DNA of 64,000 nt from Paratinospora sagittata (GCA_035771175.1 CM069612.1:27076987-27140986); one strand, 5' to 3'; counted from the first letter of the stretch, positions 34,741-47,252 are shown. Notes: generated from the letters alone by a model not told the origin. Numbers and translations: made by a program.

Positions 34741-37700
34741 ATGAGGATGAGTAGTTATTTGGTCACTTTTGTGGCTTCCTTTCTTGTAATCTTGGCTTCT
34801 TCTCCATTAAGACTCTGCACTGGTGAAGCGAGGTTGACAGTAGGCAGGTTTATCAGTGGAAACCAGACCATAACTTCTGATGCTGGACGCTTCACCTTAG
34901 GTTTCTTCAGCCCTAGCAATTCCAGTACTAACCTATATCTGGGCATCTGGTATGATAAGATCCCAGAACAAACAGTAGTATGGATTGCTAATAGAGATGC
35001 TCCACTTACCAAGAATTCGGATGGAGTTTTCGCACTTAGTAATGACAACAATCTTGTGATTTTAGATGGAAGAAGGATTGTTTGGAAATCTAATGTCTCT
35101 TATGTTGGTGCAACTGGTAGCAATTCAACTGCAATACTTGATAACAGTGGGAACCTTATTTTGAGAGACGACAAAGGGACTGTTTTGTGGCAGAGCTTTG
35201 ATTATCCCACTGATACATTATTGCCCGGCATGAAATTTAGCTTCAACTTGAACACCCACAAAAGCAACTATCTCACATCTTGGGCGGGAGAAGATGATCC
35301 AAGTCCTGGAGTGTTCAAACTTGGTTTTGATCCTCGTGGTCCAATGCAGTTCCTTATTTGGCGCGAGTCTCGTCCATACTGGAGAAGCCAAGTTTGGGAT
35401 GGAAGAGTGGTCACAACTTCAGCTGATATCTCTAATAAATATGTTCCCTATGTTACCTATACCATGAATGATGAGGTTTTTTATATCAGTTTCGGTGTAT
35501 CAGATAACTCAATGCTTTCAAGTTTTGCGTTGAATACAACTGGAATATTGGAACTACGATTATGGCAGGAGAACAACATGAAGTGGCTAGTAGTGCTTTC
35601 TGCTCCAGGAGATCAATGTGACAATTATGGTAAGTGTGGTCCGTTTGGAATCTGTGATGTGAAAAACTCACCTCGGATCTGCAATTGTTTGACAGGGTTC
35701 GATCCCAAAGTTCAAAAAGATTGGGATATGGGGGATTGGTCTGGAGGTTGTGTTAGGAAAACAGAACCGAAATGTGATGAAGAAGATATATTTGTAATGT
35801 TTCGAGGAACGAAGCTGCCCGATAATTCGATCTCATTGAAAAACTTCCCTATGAAACAGTGCGAAATTGAATGTCGTAGGAACTGCTCTTGCACAGCATA
35901 TGCATATGTTAATGCTAGTGTTTGGACAAGGGAAACATGCATTTATTGGGCTGGAGATTTGATGGATGTTAAGGGTGAATATGGTGGTGGACATGATCTT
36001 TACATACGATTAGATGGCTCTGAACAGGGTAAGTTAATTTTAGTGTTTTGATGCTTGTTTCGAATATGTTCTGGATTTCCTATGGCATGTTAAAGTTACA
36101 CGGTTGGAGCCACAAGCTCATGGTTAGAATCATGACTTCATTTAATTGGGCTTTGGCTGTTGCCTAAGAAAGGGAACATGCATATGCAATCCCTTGATGT
36201 TTTATATAGGCTTTTCATGATTTTCCAATCTATGGTCAAGCTTTTTCAGTGGTTTATAAGCTGATATGTTCTCTATGTGAATTTGTCATGCAGTTGGCAA
36301 TGGTCAGGGTCAAAAGGCTAACAAGAATTCAATTGTTATCGCAACTGCAGCAGCGGCCGTAGGAGTTCTACTCATTGGTGCTCTTGGCTGTGCTTTGCTT
36401 AGAAGAAGTTTCAAAAAGAAAAGTAAGTTTCTTGCTCTTTTAGTAAATCCCATTGGAAACAAGAAAGAGTAGATTTATTAGAAACTTGATAGATGAGTAA
36501 TGCATGTGTGTTACAAAACAAAAGGTTGAGCTTATATGTTTTAAGTTCTGTGGTTGCTAATGCATGAATTTTTTCTAGTTCACAACAGAACTAGTGTACT
36601 TCTATTTATTTCTGATTTTTTGAATTACGATTGTATCACAAAGCAGGGAGGAGAGAAACTAGTGTCATGAGGATTAACTTCAAGGCCTCTAAAACATCTG
36701 GAAATCAGAATGGTTCAGAACTGACTTCATTCAGTTTGAGCAGTATATTGGCTGCCACAGATGGCTTTTCTTCAAAAAATAAACTAGGAGAGGGTGGGTT
36801 TGGCCCTGTTTACAAGGTAATGCATAGTCTCATTATGTTATGTTTATTCCACAGAAGAGCTGGATATTTTGAATCCTTTTTTTCATGCAAAACTACAACG
36901 ACCATATTTCTTGCAGGGAAGTTTGCCTGAAGGCCAAGAAATTGCTGTGAAAAGGCTTTCTAAGAGCTCTGGTCAAGGGCTAGAGGAGTTCATGAATGAG
37001 GTGACATTGATTGCCAAACTACAACACAAGAATCTTGTTAGACTCTTGGGTTGCTGCATTGAGAAAGAAGAAAAGATGCTGATCTATGAGTACTTGCCCA
37101 ACAAAAGCTTGGATAAATTTTTATTTGGTTCGTCTTGTATCGCAAATTTTATAATTTTCTGTTCATATAATAGTAATTGCAATGAGGACAATAGTTAAGT
37201 TCAGTTCATATTTGAATTTCTTTTTATCAGATTCATGTAAACAAGTGAATTTGGATTGGAGTATACGGTATCACATCATAGAAGGGATTGCTCAAGGGCT
37301 TCTTTATCTTCACAAGTACTCCCGATTGAGAATCATTCACAGGGATCTAAAAGCGAGCAATATTCTATTAGACGATGCAATGAACCCAAAGATTTCAGAC
37401 TTTGGAATGGCCAGAATTTTTGGAGGGAACCAAACTGAAGCAAATACAAGCAGAGTAGTAGGCACATAGTAAGTATCAACCTTGATTCTTCTTACTATAA
37501 ACTAGCATATGCCTACAACTTTAATTCAATTTTTTTTTTTTTTTTGTTTACTTAGTTTAACTTTCTCTTATCATGAAATGCAGTGGCTATATGTCTCCTG
37601 AATACGCATTAAACGGACTTTTCTCCGAGAAATCTGATGTATTCAGCTTTGGAGTGCTGTTGATAGAGATTGTGAGTGGTAAAAAGAATACTGGTTTTTA

Positions 37701-38121
37701 TCCAACTGATCATGCTCCCAACCTTTTGGGATATGTAAGTATAAGAGAGCCATACATTTTCTTACTGACAATTTGAAGAATCTATAGAAATTTGACTGCT
37801 TTGTGTATTTTATAGGCTTGGGAACTATTGAGAGAGGAAAGAGGTTTGGAACTTATGGATCAATCAATTCGAGATTCATGTATCGACCAAGAAGTTTTGA
37901 AATGCGTTCAAATCGGGCTTTTGTGCGTCCAAGAACATGCAGGTGCTCGGCCAACAATATCCTCTGTTGTTTCCATGTTGGGTAATAACACTGCAACTTT
38001 GCCGGTGCCTAAGGAACCCGCTTTTTTCACTGGAAGGATTTCTAGTAATGTTCATTCTGGATTTTCATTGAAGAATTGTTCAATAAATGATTTGACAATC
38101 AGTAGCATAGAGCCCCGATAG
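34741..38121 (+). CDS. G-type lectin S-receptor-like serine/threonine kinase (copy D, intact)
   Basis: Seven exons: 34741-36028, 36294-36422, 36647-36816, 36917-37127, 37231-37468, 37584-37734 and 37816-38121. All have GT-AG introns, phases agree throughout and the total is 830 residues. Order: signal peptide (about 1-28); B-lectin (about 30-155, [17 protein letters not shown] 150-158); S-locus glycoprotein/EGF region (about 220-325, [13 protein letters not shown]); PAN (about 340-424, [14 protein letters not shown]); transmembrane helix (about 442-465); kinase with GEGGFG 520-525, Lys541, HRD 636-638 (RD type), DFG 656-658 and MSPEY. A plasma-membrane receptor predicted to sense an external ligand and phosphorylate Ser/Thr. 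The ATG was chosen because copies B and C start at the same MRMSSY; an in-frame TTG upstream at 34708 is not a start. Ligand unknown. Confidence 0.95.
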
Positions 38122-38190
38122 AAGTTCTTTTATTATAACTTCATATTTACAATGCAAAACATGAAACATTATAGATGGTATAGATGAATG

Positions 38191-38373
38191 TTTTTTTTTT
38201 TTTTTTTGAGATTATAGATGTCGGGACCCTCTCCCCACTAATCCCACCGGGCCGGACACAATCTAATGGTACCGGTGGCCAACAAATGGTAGAAGACAGA
38301 CTCGAACCTGAGATTTCCCTATGAAGTAGGTTTTAGGTGCTGCACCTTACCCCTCTGCCAACGCTATGTTGGT
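38191..38373 (-). mobile_element. tRNA-derived SINE 1
   Basis: On the minus strand it has an A box (TGGCAGAGGGG) and a B box (GGTTCGAGTCT), then a body and a terminal A run. It is flanked by a 12-bp duplication TATAGATGAATG at 38179-38190 and 38374-38385. It is inserted about 70 bases after the stop of the intact kinase gene, probably in its 3' untranslated region. Confidence 0.9.
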
Positions 38374-38385
38374 TATAGATGAATG

Positions 38386-39228
38386 TTTAATCATAACTGA
38401 TCTGAATGTCCTTGAAACACAACTACTTTGATATGTATATATACATGTATTTGTTTTGGTTAGGATGCTTGCAATACTTTTGCTTCATTTGGGGTTTATT
38501 GCTCTCTTGTTTTTGAATGTTTTTTTGTTCTTTTTTGAAAAGTCTAACATTCATTGAACTGGAATTTTTATGAGCTATAATCAGGATGATATGAATTCAA
38601 ACTGGCTAATAAACGGGAAAAAAACAACAAATTAAGGTGCTATAGAAAACAACAGAAGAAAGGGGGACGGAGAGTTAAACCGTAGCCCTTGAACTTTTTT
38701 TCCTGATGAAGAAGTAAAAAACTTAACTTGTGAGGGTTGACTAGCTCTTTTATGCTCCAAACCAAGGGTAACCTGAGGAACAATGGAGGAAAAATGAAGT
38801 GATGATCAATGAGAGAAAAGAGGTAAAAATAAAATAAAATATTAGACAGTGTTTAGTACACAATTCGAATACAATTTTCTGTATCCAAAATGTTGAAAAC
38901 GCGGAAAACACATTTGATTTGTAAAATCTAAGACACTTTTTTTTTGAGATTTTACTAAGAAAATATATTATTTGAGAAAATGATAAATAAAGAATGAAAA
39001 TAAGAAAGTGTTTGTGTTGATGTGAGAATAAAATTCCTAAGAGAAAAAAGAAGGAAAACAATAAGGAGAAAGGGTGAAAATAGTAAAGGTGTTACAATTG
39101 ATCAAACATTTTGCTTGGTGAAAATAATAGTGGTGTTATTATCGTCAGAGGCAGTTATTTGGTGTTGTTTTATTTCCTCCTTGGTTTATATTTGTATTAA
39201 TTTATTTATAATTGTCATGAGGCCTTTT
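38386..39228. other. spacer between the kinase gene and the cystatin-like array
   Basis: AT-rich with no supported gene. From about 39045 the sequence (GGTGTTACAATTGATCAAAC and onward) matches the 3' flank of cystatin-like copy b at about 42680, so the array's repeat unit starts here. Confidence 0.45.
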
Positions 39229-39731
39229 TGTCACACCCTGGGTTGCACAGCGTGCCCCCTACCCAGGTGCGGGCGCACCTCCACGGGACGAATGCCTAGC
39301 CATTATGGATCCATAATATTGTCCCATCTCGGCCAGCCACGCCACACAAGGACGCCGGTCACCGAGATCATTTATCCATATTATTCACACTCCCATGAAT
39401 AATATAGGGCCTCCCCCAAGTTCGAACTCGCAACCTCTTCCTCATAAGGTTAGATTTCGCAACTTGAGTACCCATTGAGACTCAATGGGTACTCAAGTTG
39501 CGAAATCTAACCTTATGAGGAAGAGGTTGCGAGTTCGAACTTGGGGGAGGCCCTATATTATTCATGGGAGTGTGAATAATATGGATAAATGATCTCGGTG
39601 ACCGGCGTCCTTGTGTGGCGTGGCTGGCCGAGATGGGACAATATAATGAATCCATAATGGCTAGGCGTTCGCCCCGTGGGGGTGCGCCCGCACCTGGGTA
39701 GGAGGCACGCTGTGCAACCCAGGGTGTGACA
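39229..39731. repeat. 503-bp near-perfect palindrome (foldback element)
   Basis: Two 251-bp arms are reverse complements around a single base at 39480, with about six mismatches by hand count. The ends read TGTCACACCCTGG and CCAGGGTGTGACA. It is GC-rich, unlike its surroundings. Each arm holds GAGTTCGAACT, which resembles a tRNA B box. Part of the arm (ATAATATTGTCCCATC and CGAGATCATTT) and the TTTTTGTCACACCCT start recur inside the LTR element at 59000-62210. ATAATT lies on both sides at a short distance (39208 region and 39732), but no clean duplication abuts the arms. Confidence 0.93.
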
Positions 39732-39835
39732 ATAATTAATATAATATATCTCCTTTACTAATTCTTAAAAAAATAAAAATACAAAATAAAACAAATTAGA
39801 AGCTCATACATGAGCACCTCATTATTACATCATAC

Positions 39836-40011
39836 ATTTTTTTTTTTTTTTATAACTGAGGGTATCCTGGTATTCAGTCCAGACTAATTCTTTGGGCCCC
39901 TGGTTGCTCGAGGAAAAGATATTCCCGTGGCCAACACTAATGGAGAGTTGAACTCATGACATCGTTCACTGAGACGAACGGTCCGAGCCACTCAACCAAC
40001 CTAAGGCTGGT
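39836..40011 (-). mobile_element. tRNA-derived SINE 2
   Basis: The minus strand shows an A box (TGGTTGAGTGG) and a B box (GAGTTCAACTC), then a body and an A-rich tail, flanked by a 17-bp duplication TCATTATTACATCATAC at 39819-39835 and 40012-40028. Its body differs from SINE 1, so it is a different family or subfamily. It sits in the 3' flank of cystatin-like copy a. Confidence 0.9.
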
Positions 40012-40134
40012 TCATTATTACATCATACTAAACCAGAAGATACATCACAACTAACAACAGACTAACATTTTGATTAGCTACCACATGCATCCACCCTCTT
40101 AACAACATTTGATGATGATGACCTTATTATAATA

Positions 40135-40576
40135 TTACACATAGGCTGGAATAAAGGACTTAAGCTCCTTGACATCTCCAAATATGCTCTCGTACACAAT
40201 AGTCTCATAAGGCTGATCCCTTATCCACTATAGGCAGCAATAAGTAATTTATAATTGTATCCAACGATATCGGCTGATACTATAGATTTGGACATTAGGC
40301 TATTGTGTTAGTAAACCTCCTCTCGTTCAGCCTTTATTATACCTGAGAAGAATATGTGTGGACCGCCTTGCTTGTTCTGCTCAATCACTGCATACTTTGC
40401 GAGATTCAACAGATGATCCGTAATGATTGTGGGTTTATAATACCCACCTTGCTTTATATCATCAGATGCTGGCCTACAATTACCAGCGAAAGCCATATTG
40501 AATAACAAAGGAAGAAGAAATGGAAGAAGAAGAAGAAGAAGAGCAGAGATATAAAGAACTCAAGTTGAACCTTCAT
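40135..40576 (-). pseudogene. cystatin-like secreted protein, copy a (broken)
   Basis: ATG at 40574-40576 opens a signal peptide (MKVQLEFF...) that is out of frame with the mature part beginning MAFAGN. The mature part has LAKYAV, the plant-cystatin LARFAV-like motif, and the IVGYNYKLLIAAY strand. An in-frame TAA (CAA in copy b) stops it after REEVY, and another shift follows before the C-terminal VYES.FGDVKELKSF. Three lesions make it a pseudogene. The 3' stop is at 40135-40137. Its upstream region is interrupted by a LINE at 40668. Confidence 0.8.
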
Positions 40577-40667
40577 GTTAATCGATGGATTGATATGTAT
40601 GATATGTTGTTTTGTTCTGATGATGAGTTCAATAGCTAGTAATTAAACTGGTACTCCCAATTTATAT

Positions 40668-41788
40668 TTTTTTGAGGGGAAACAAAACATTGTATTAATA
40701 ATAAAAAGAGCAAAAAACTGCCTTATAACCACAACATAGTATGAGCACAAGGAGTACCCATAAGCAGAAACAGAACACTAAGACAACATGAGCAAAAAAG
40801 CAAAACGGTAACTAACATAAGCAACCATATCAATTCCTAACCCAATCCATAATCATGTAATCTTTATTAATGTTAAACGCCACTAACCAAGACCCAGCCA
40901 TTAATATTATATCATTCCAAAGGGGGGACACATTCCTAAATTCATTCTTGAAGATCCTATTATTGCGTTCCAGCCACAACATCCAAAATGTGGTCTAAGC
41001 AGCCGTCCTCATCACATCCAAAACTTTGCCATGCAAACCACGAACATTCTCCAACTTCAAGGAATCATTGCACGACTTAGGGGCTCGAAACTTATCACCT
41101 AGTCTGAAGTGCCATTCCTCCCAAATTTAGAAGAATAAGAACAAGAAAAGAACGCATGATCAACGAACTCAACATCATTCAAACAAAATGGACAACAATG
41201 TGGAAGCAATGAAAAATGTGGCAATCTCCTTTGAAGCACGTCACCCATATTTAATTTATTATGGACCAAAAGCCACCAAAACACTTTAACTTTAGACGAC
41301 ATGTGAGCTTTCCATATGAAGGGGGCAATAGGGAAAGAAAAGGAAGAGTCATCATCTTGAAAGAAGGACTTGGTAGTAAAAATACTAGAGAAATGGAGAG
41401 ACCACACAAACCTATCCTGACCAATAGAGAGAGAAAGGCTTGGCTCAGAAGTGGCATCAATGAATCTAAATCTGATTGTTGGCTAACTAATAGGAAAGAA
41501 GGGAGGACCAGATTTCATTGGATGGGCTCGATTGGGAAATAAAGGAAGGGCGACAAATGGTGCAACCTTGAAAAAAGATTAGCAAGAGGGATATCACTAA
41601 TCCATCTATCCTCCCAAAAGAAGAAAGAACAACCATTGCCAACACGTGGGCTCATAAGGAAAATCATATTAGGAAGCAAAGAGATTACAAATTTTCATGG
41701 GCTTCTAAAAATAGTTCAGATATTAGGGATGATTCTCCTACGAAACTCAATCGACTCAAATTTAGTAGGGATAATCCGTTCCAAAGTT
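40668..41788 (-). mobile_element. 5'-truncated LINE in the upstream region of copy a
   Basis: A minus-strand frame (41099-41407) encodes a LINE C-terminal zinc-binding region (IWKAHMSSKVKVFWWLL, then CCPFCLNDVE...HAFFSC). The 3' end is next to a T-rich tract at about 40668. An 11-bp duplication CCAATTTATAT lies at 40657-40667 and 41789-41799. It is 1.1 kb, 5'-truncated and frame-broken. It splits the promoter-side sequence of copy a, which resumes at 41789. Confidence 0.85.
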
Positions 41789-41799
41789 CCAATTTATAT

Positions 41800-43331
41800 A
41801 GTTGGAACTTGCTAGATATGAATAGCAATTGTCGTGCATGCCCACTTGTGCGTACTGTTTTTTGTTATATCAGAAGGGCAGAGCTGAAGGTACACATCTC
41901 AAAACACCCTCCAGCCACTGAGTTTTCCCCTCGTTTTGAAACATGTACCCCTAGCACAATTCATATAAAAACACGTGAATTCTGCATTATATACAGAACA
42001 ACGCCAGAACAACTTTATTTTTTAACACAATTTTTAACTTATGCAGACGTGGTGTTATTTACATATAATATGAGAAAATTTTTTTTTAACATGATCAGAT
42101 GTGATTACATTACATATTGTTAAATTATAAAAAGCGTTGATGATTACGTCTCCCCCAACATTTTTCTTTAATATATATATTTAAAAAGAAAATTTTGATA
42201 AAGACGTTGGGCATGAATGCAAGGGGCTGACCCTAAAGGATGTATAGGATGCCCGTGATAGCATACATTAAAAAATACATTGGGTTTGCATATCTCATCA
42301 AAAAACGAATCCGTAGGTGGTCCGTGTGGTGTTAGATTATCAAGAGAGTACATTATCATGATTAGGACCAAATGAGCTACCTATCAGGGAGTTGGTGACT
42401 GAAGCGCCACTAAACGATAGTCATAATAACTATAACAGTCCTAAGGTACATAGGTGATATTTGTTAACTTTCCTTGTAAACGTTATGTGCGACGTACGAG
42501 CTGTCTTCTGTTATTTAAAAACACGTAAATTTTGTACGTCATAGATAGAAATTTAAAGTTGTAGTTGCGCTTGTATAGTTACATTTTTTTGTAATTAAAA
42601 TGATAATATTTTACTTTTTTTTCTTATGGAAACTTGAGAGATAAGGTGAAATTGAGGATAATATAGGAGAGGTAGGAGACGTGGGTGTTACGATTAATAT
42701 ATCATTTTGCTTGTTGAAAATAGCATGGGTGTTATATATGATCCCTAAGGCAGGTGTACGTTTGTATTAATCTGTTTAGAATATATTCATCTTCTTTGCT
42801 TTTCATAAAAAAAGAAATAATAATACTCAAACAAATTAAAAGTTCACACATGAGCACATTATACGAAATGAGTAACTACAACACACAACATTTTGATAAG
42901 TAACCACATGCACATGCACCCTCATACAGACATTGACGAGGACCTTATTATAATAATAATATTACAGAAAGAAACTCATACATGACCACCTTGTTATTAC
43001 ATCATTAATGGTTTGGTCCAAAGGAACTTTTTTTTTTATTTTTTTATTTGTAGAAGATTCATTTCTATTTCCATATCAATCTAGCTCTGATCTCCGAGTA
43101 CATCCTAGAATACAATGTGTGCACAACAATGAACTGCATACAAAAAAAGCAGACAAATCCCGAGAATAGAGGACATAATCATCACAAAGAGGGTAAAAGT
43201 ATCGTAACAAGAAGGTGAAACCCTTTCAACAAACCACCCCCCCTCCCTTACTAGCATAAAAATCCTGGCTACTAGTGTAACCAAGAATGAGAAAAACTAC
43301 ATAAACTACTTAGACTACACCATAAACAAAC
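41800..43331. other. upstream remnant of copy a and 3' flank of copy b
   Basis: 41800-42560 contains promoter-side pieces shared with other array units (GCCCACTTGT; ACACGT.AATTTTGTACGTCAT at about 42520). 42640-43330 is the 3' flank of copy b, homologous to that of copy d at 50150-50513. No other gene is supported. Confidence 0.45.
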
Positions 43332-43777
43332 TTAATCAAACCATGCAAGAAAGCACTTAAGGTCCCTGACATCTCCCGATAAGCTCTCATACACATAAAA
43401 AAGTATAAGGCAGTTGCTGTTTTTCATCTATAAAGTAGCAAGACAAATGTAATCTATAATTGTATCCAAGCACCTCGTCAACTTCAACCAATATTCAAGA
43501 TTTGGACATTAGATTATTTTGTTGCTTAACCACCTCGCGTTCAACCCTTGTTACCCTTACGAAGTAAAGGTAAAACCAATAATCGCCTCTCCTATTTTTC
43601 TCATCCACGACATACTTTCCGAGATCATTCACAAGATTGGTTATGCTTATGATTTCATACACACGGTGCCTTACATCATCACATACCAATCCATCATCAG
43701 CGAAAGCCACATTGAAGAACAAAGGAAAAACGTAGAAGAAGAATAATAGAGATAATGAACTGAACTTGAACTTTCAT
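43332..43777 (-). pseudogene. cystatin-like secreted protein, copy b (broken)
   Basis: ATG at 43775-43777 starts a signal peptide that runs out of frame before the FFNVAFA cleavage region, a shift shared with copy d. The mature part (VNDLGKYVVDEKN, then RVTRVEREVV) is stopped by a TGA after LMSKS (AGA in copy d), followed by LGYNYRLHL. One extra T breaks the frame before the C-terminal YESL.GDVRDLKCF; the ancestral stop is at 43332-43334. It is the closest relative of copy d. Confidence 0.82.
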
Positions 43778-43779
43778 AT

Positions 43780-44365
43780 TAATGGATGGATTGATATGAT
43801 GTGTTTTTTATTTTTGTTTTGATGATGAGTTTGATAGCTAAACTGGTAATCTAAATTTAAAGTTGAAGCTTGGTGCATAGAAGTAGTACATGTGGTGCCC
43901 ACTTGTACGAGCTATCTTTTGTTATATAAATTAGGGATTTTTAGAGTTTGAGTAACTTGGTTATCTGTACACTAGTGTAGAGGTCTCATAGATTGTAAAA
44001 CTAGTATTTGAGTCTTTAACCAATCAACTTGTCACAAGTCATCTAATGTAGAGGTCTCATAGTTTTTCATTTATGGCATTATACGTATATGAAATTGAAT
44101 TGGTAAATTATAAGCATTCTATTGTTATAAGTGCATTGTATTTGCATTCATGAAATATTTTTGACATTGAGCACGCTTTGACATTTTGAATTAAATGCTT
44201 TAAGGCGTAAATTGTTCGTTCTATTACTTGTTTTTCAGTAAGAATTATGCTGATTCTACTTGGATAGGTGTACTTTGGGGTGTGATCTACCTTGTTTTAT
44301 TAAATCACAAATATGTACCTTCATTATTTAAAATCTATATTTCATAAAATTATTAGTTTCTCATG
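43780..44365. other. upstream region of copy b
   Basis: Contains the shared promoter-side segment (GTTGAAGCTTGGTGCATAGA at about 43862) and a TATA-like TTATATAA at about 43923. The motif 'agaggtctcatag' is repeated at about 43979 and 44047. No further gene is seen. Confidence 0.5.
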
Positions 44366-44368
44366 AAG

Positions 44369-47249
44369 CACTACAAGAAAAAGAATCTTTAGTAACGAAA
44401 TTTAATCGTAAGTAAAAGTCTAAAATTCGTAAGTAAAATAATTACTTACGGCTTTTGTTGTTTTTGTCACGAAATTGGTTTCGTAAGCAAAACACTGTAA
44501 GTAAAAGTTTCGGTCACAAAGAAAAAAAATCATGAGTAAAAGGTTATGTTTTACTTACGAAAAAATCATCGTGAGTAAAAGTTATTTTCGTGACTAAAAG
44601 GTGACAAAAATAAAACAGATCTGCACTTTTGCTTACAATTAATGTCGTAAGTAAAAGTAATAAATTCGTGAGTAAAAGGTTAGGTTTCACTTATTAATAT
44701 ATAGTGTTGTAAGTAAAACTTTTGTTTCGTGACTAAAAGTTGACAAAAATGTAACAAATCTACATTTTTACTTACAATAAAATTCGTAAGTAAAAGTAAA
44801 AAATTCACTACTAAATATCATACGAAGCTATAAAATAAAAAATAGCTAATAAAACAATTTTCTGTAATATTTTTAGAATTTTAATTTTTACAAATAATAA
44901 GAATTAATAAAAAAAAAATTAACAATAGAAGGAATGAAGATTAATTTCATTCATCAAAACTATAATTTTTATAACCATAAAGTTTTGAAGTAGTATGCAC
45001 AGAAACTGAAAATTTGCACAAGTCAAAATTTGCAAAAGTAACAAAATGTATAAACATGTCTATCATGCAAACAAACAATAACTAAGATGTAGTCTTTGTA
45101 GAAGTCAATATTGATGGCGGCAAGATATCCTCTTTGAACTGACGAACGTCATCCTCAATACTTGTAACCTTATCTATAAGTTTTGTCACTAGATGCTCTA
45201 TCTCCGTGTTGTTTCGATCTCATGAAGATCCATGTGTACATGAGCAAGCTCTTGATATTTCTTTTCATAAGCCGTTTGCCTTCTTATCCTGTCCTTTCTA
45301 ATAACCGGAGCAATAGCCAGCCAAGAACACGTTCCATAATTTGAAAGTCTAAGATATACGACATGTTAAGGATTTATAAAGATTGGTTGCAGCTACATGT
45401 TATTCCTGGTGCAATGGCTTAAAAAAATTCAGACACTCAGTTTCCACATTAAGAAACAACATTGTTTACTACTTAATGCTATTTGCAAGCAATAAGACAT
45501 CATATATTTCTCACAAGCATAAGTCTTAAGTTGCAGCATTTTGATTCACAAAATAAAACAATTTCTATTCTTAAACATACAAGACTTGGCATGAAAAAGT
45601 GTCTAAAATTACTAAAATAAGGAATATTATGTGAAATAAAATTCAGCACCTATTAGTTACAATCATAAAACACATGGAGTTCTCTCATGAAAATATTTAT
45701 CTCATAAATTATTGTAACCAGAAACATCAAATGGTAGTGTTGATTTCTCAAGTAACAACGTGGTCTTCCCAAAAAAAATGGATGGCATCACCATTTGCAA
45801 AAAAAACTAGAAAGGAAACAACATTTGGTTGGGAAGCGCACTGAAACTTCAACATCAATTAAAACACAAAGTTTTGATAGCTCATAAGATACATATATGA
45901 TAAAGGATTTAAAAATAATAGATTTCCAACATACCTGAAATGATTCAGATGCAAAATAATCACAAAGCCATTTCCAATCATCTGCTAAATCAATTGAAGT
46001 TGGTTTCTTTTCTTTTGCGGCCTTTATATTATCTTTGAAGAAAGATAGGAAAAAAAAAAAAAAAAGAGTTCACACAAAAATCCACATTCACAACCAACAT
46101 TTCCCAACAAATCATCATTAACCAAACAAACACATCTACAACAAACCAAACCACTAAATCTTCCGCTAAAACCATAATCCAAAGCTCAAATGCAAAGCAT
46201 TTATTAACAAAAAAAAAAAACAGAGCTTAACGTGCTTCTTTTGCGTTCTACAACAATGGTGAATCCAAAAGCCAATAATATCAGAGCCACAACTAGTAAG
46301 TAAAACTTCCAGAAATCTAGGGTTCTTAACAAAAAAAAACTTCCAGAAAAAAATAAAATAAAAATAAACCCACTGTTGCGCTGCGCTGCAACTCTTTGCG
46401 AGAGAGACATATAGAACTTTACTTGACAGAGAAAACTTCGCCAGACAGGAAAAAAAATCGCATTGCTGCCCTTTCAGTTTCAACCCTTTGCTAATCTCAC
46501 CATTCACAACGCAAATCTCCTTATTCCCTACCAGTCAAGATCTTCTTCGTCGTAAACTATGTTTTAACACACAAACCTCTACGGCGATTTCTTCTTCGTC
46601 TCCTCATTCTTTGATTCATCTTCGCCAAAAAAAAAAGAAAAAAAAAGGGTTTCGAGCATTCAATATAACAGGGCGAGGAAGAAGAGGGAAAAGGGCTAAC
46701 TTCCAGAAAAAAAAACCCACCGTTGCACTGCACTGCAACTCTTTGCGAGAGAGATGGCGATTTCATCTTCGGCTCCTCATTCTTCGATTTATCTTCGCCA
46801 AAAAAAAAAAAGAAAAAAGAAAGGGTTTGGAAGAAGAGGGAAAAGGGCAACCTTAGTTTTGGCGGGTTATTAGATTTATTTTAGTAGCGAAACCTTCGTT
46901 ACCAATCCTCCCATTTTTGTAAGTAATAAATAATAATAGCTTTTAAAAAAAAACAATTTAATATTTTGTTTTTACTTACGACTTAATTCGTTACTAAATC
47001 TTAAGCTCTTCGTAACTAAAGGAAATATTGAGGCCCGCCAAGGGCGCCCTGCTTCTTGCCATTTAGCAGTTTGTTATACTTACGAAATTATTATTTTTAC
47101 TTAAAGACATTTTTGTTGTAACTAAAAGTTGACTCTTAATAACGACTATTACTTACGATTTTGAATAATAGTAAGTAAAAATCAGTTTTACTTACGAAAA
47201 TGAATTCGCTAGTAAAAGTCTTGTGATCAAAACATAAATTCTTTTAGTG
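44369..47249. mobile_element. non-autonomous CACTA (En/Spm-type) DNA transposon
   Basis: 2881 bp starting CACTACAAGAAAA and ending TTCTTTTAGTG, flanked by the 3-bp duplication AAG (44366-44368 and 47250-47252), both diagnostic of CACTA elements. The subterminal regions are full of a short repeat (CGTAAGTAAAAG and its complement) on both sides, the usual transposase-binding arrays. A short decayed minus-strand coding remnant lies at about 45100-45350. The right interior (46375-46860) holds two copies of a segment with TTTGCGAGAGAGA and TTCGCCAAAAAAA. No transposase gene is present. Confidence 0.93.
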
Positions 47250-47252
47250 AAG

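Noticed and set aside
46488..46856. Opposed open frames of about 100-120 codons
   Set aside because: Low-complexity A/T-run sequence inside the CACTA element; no protein signature.
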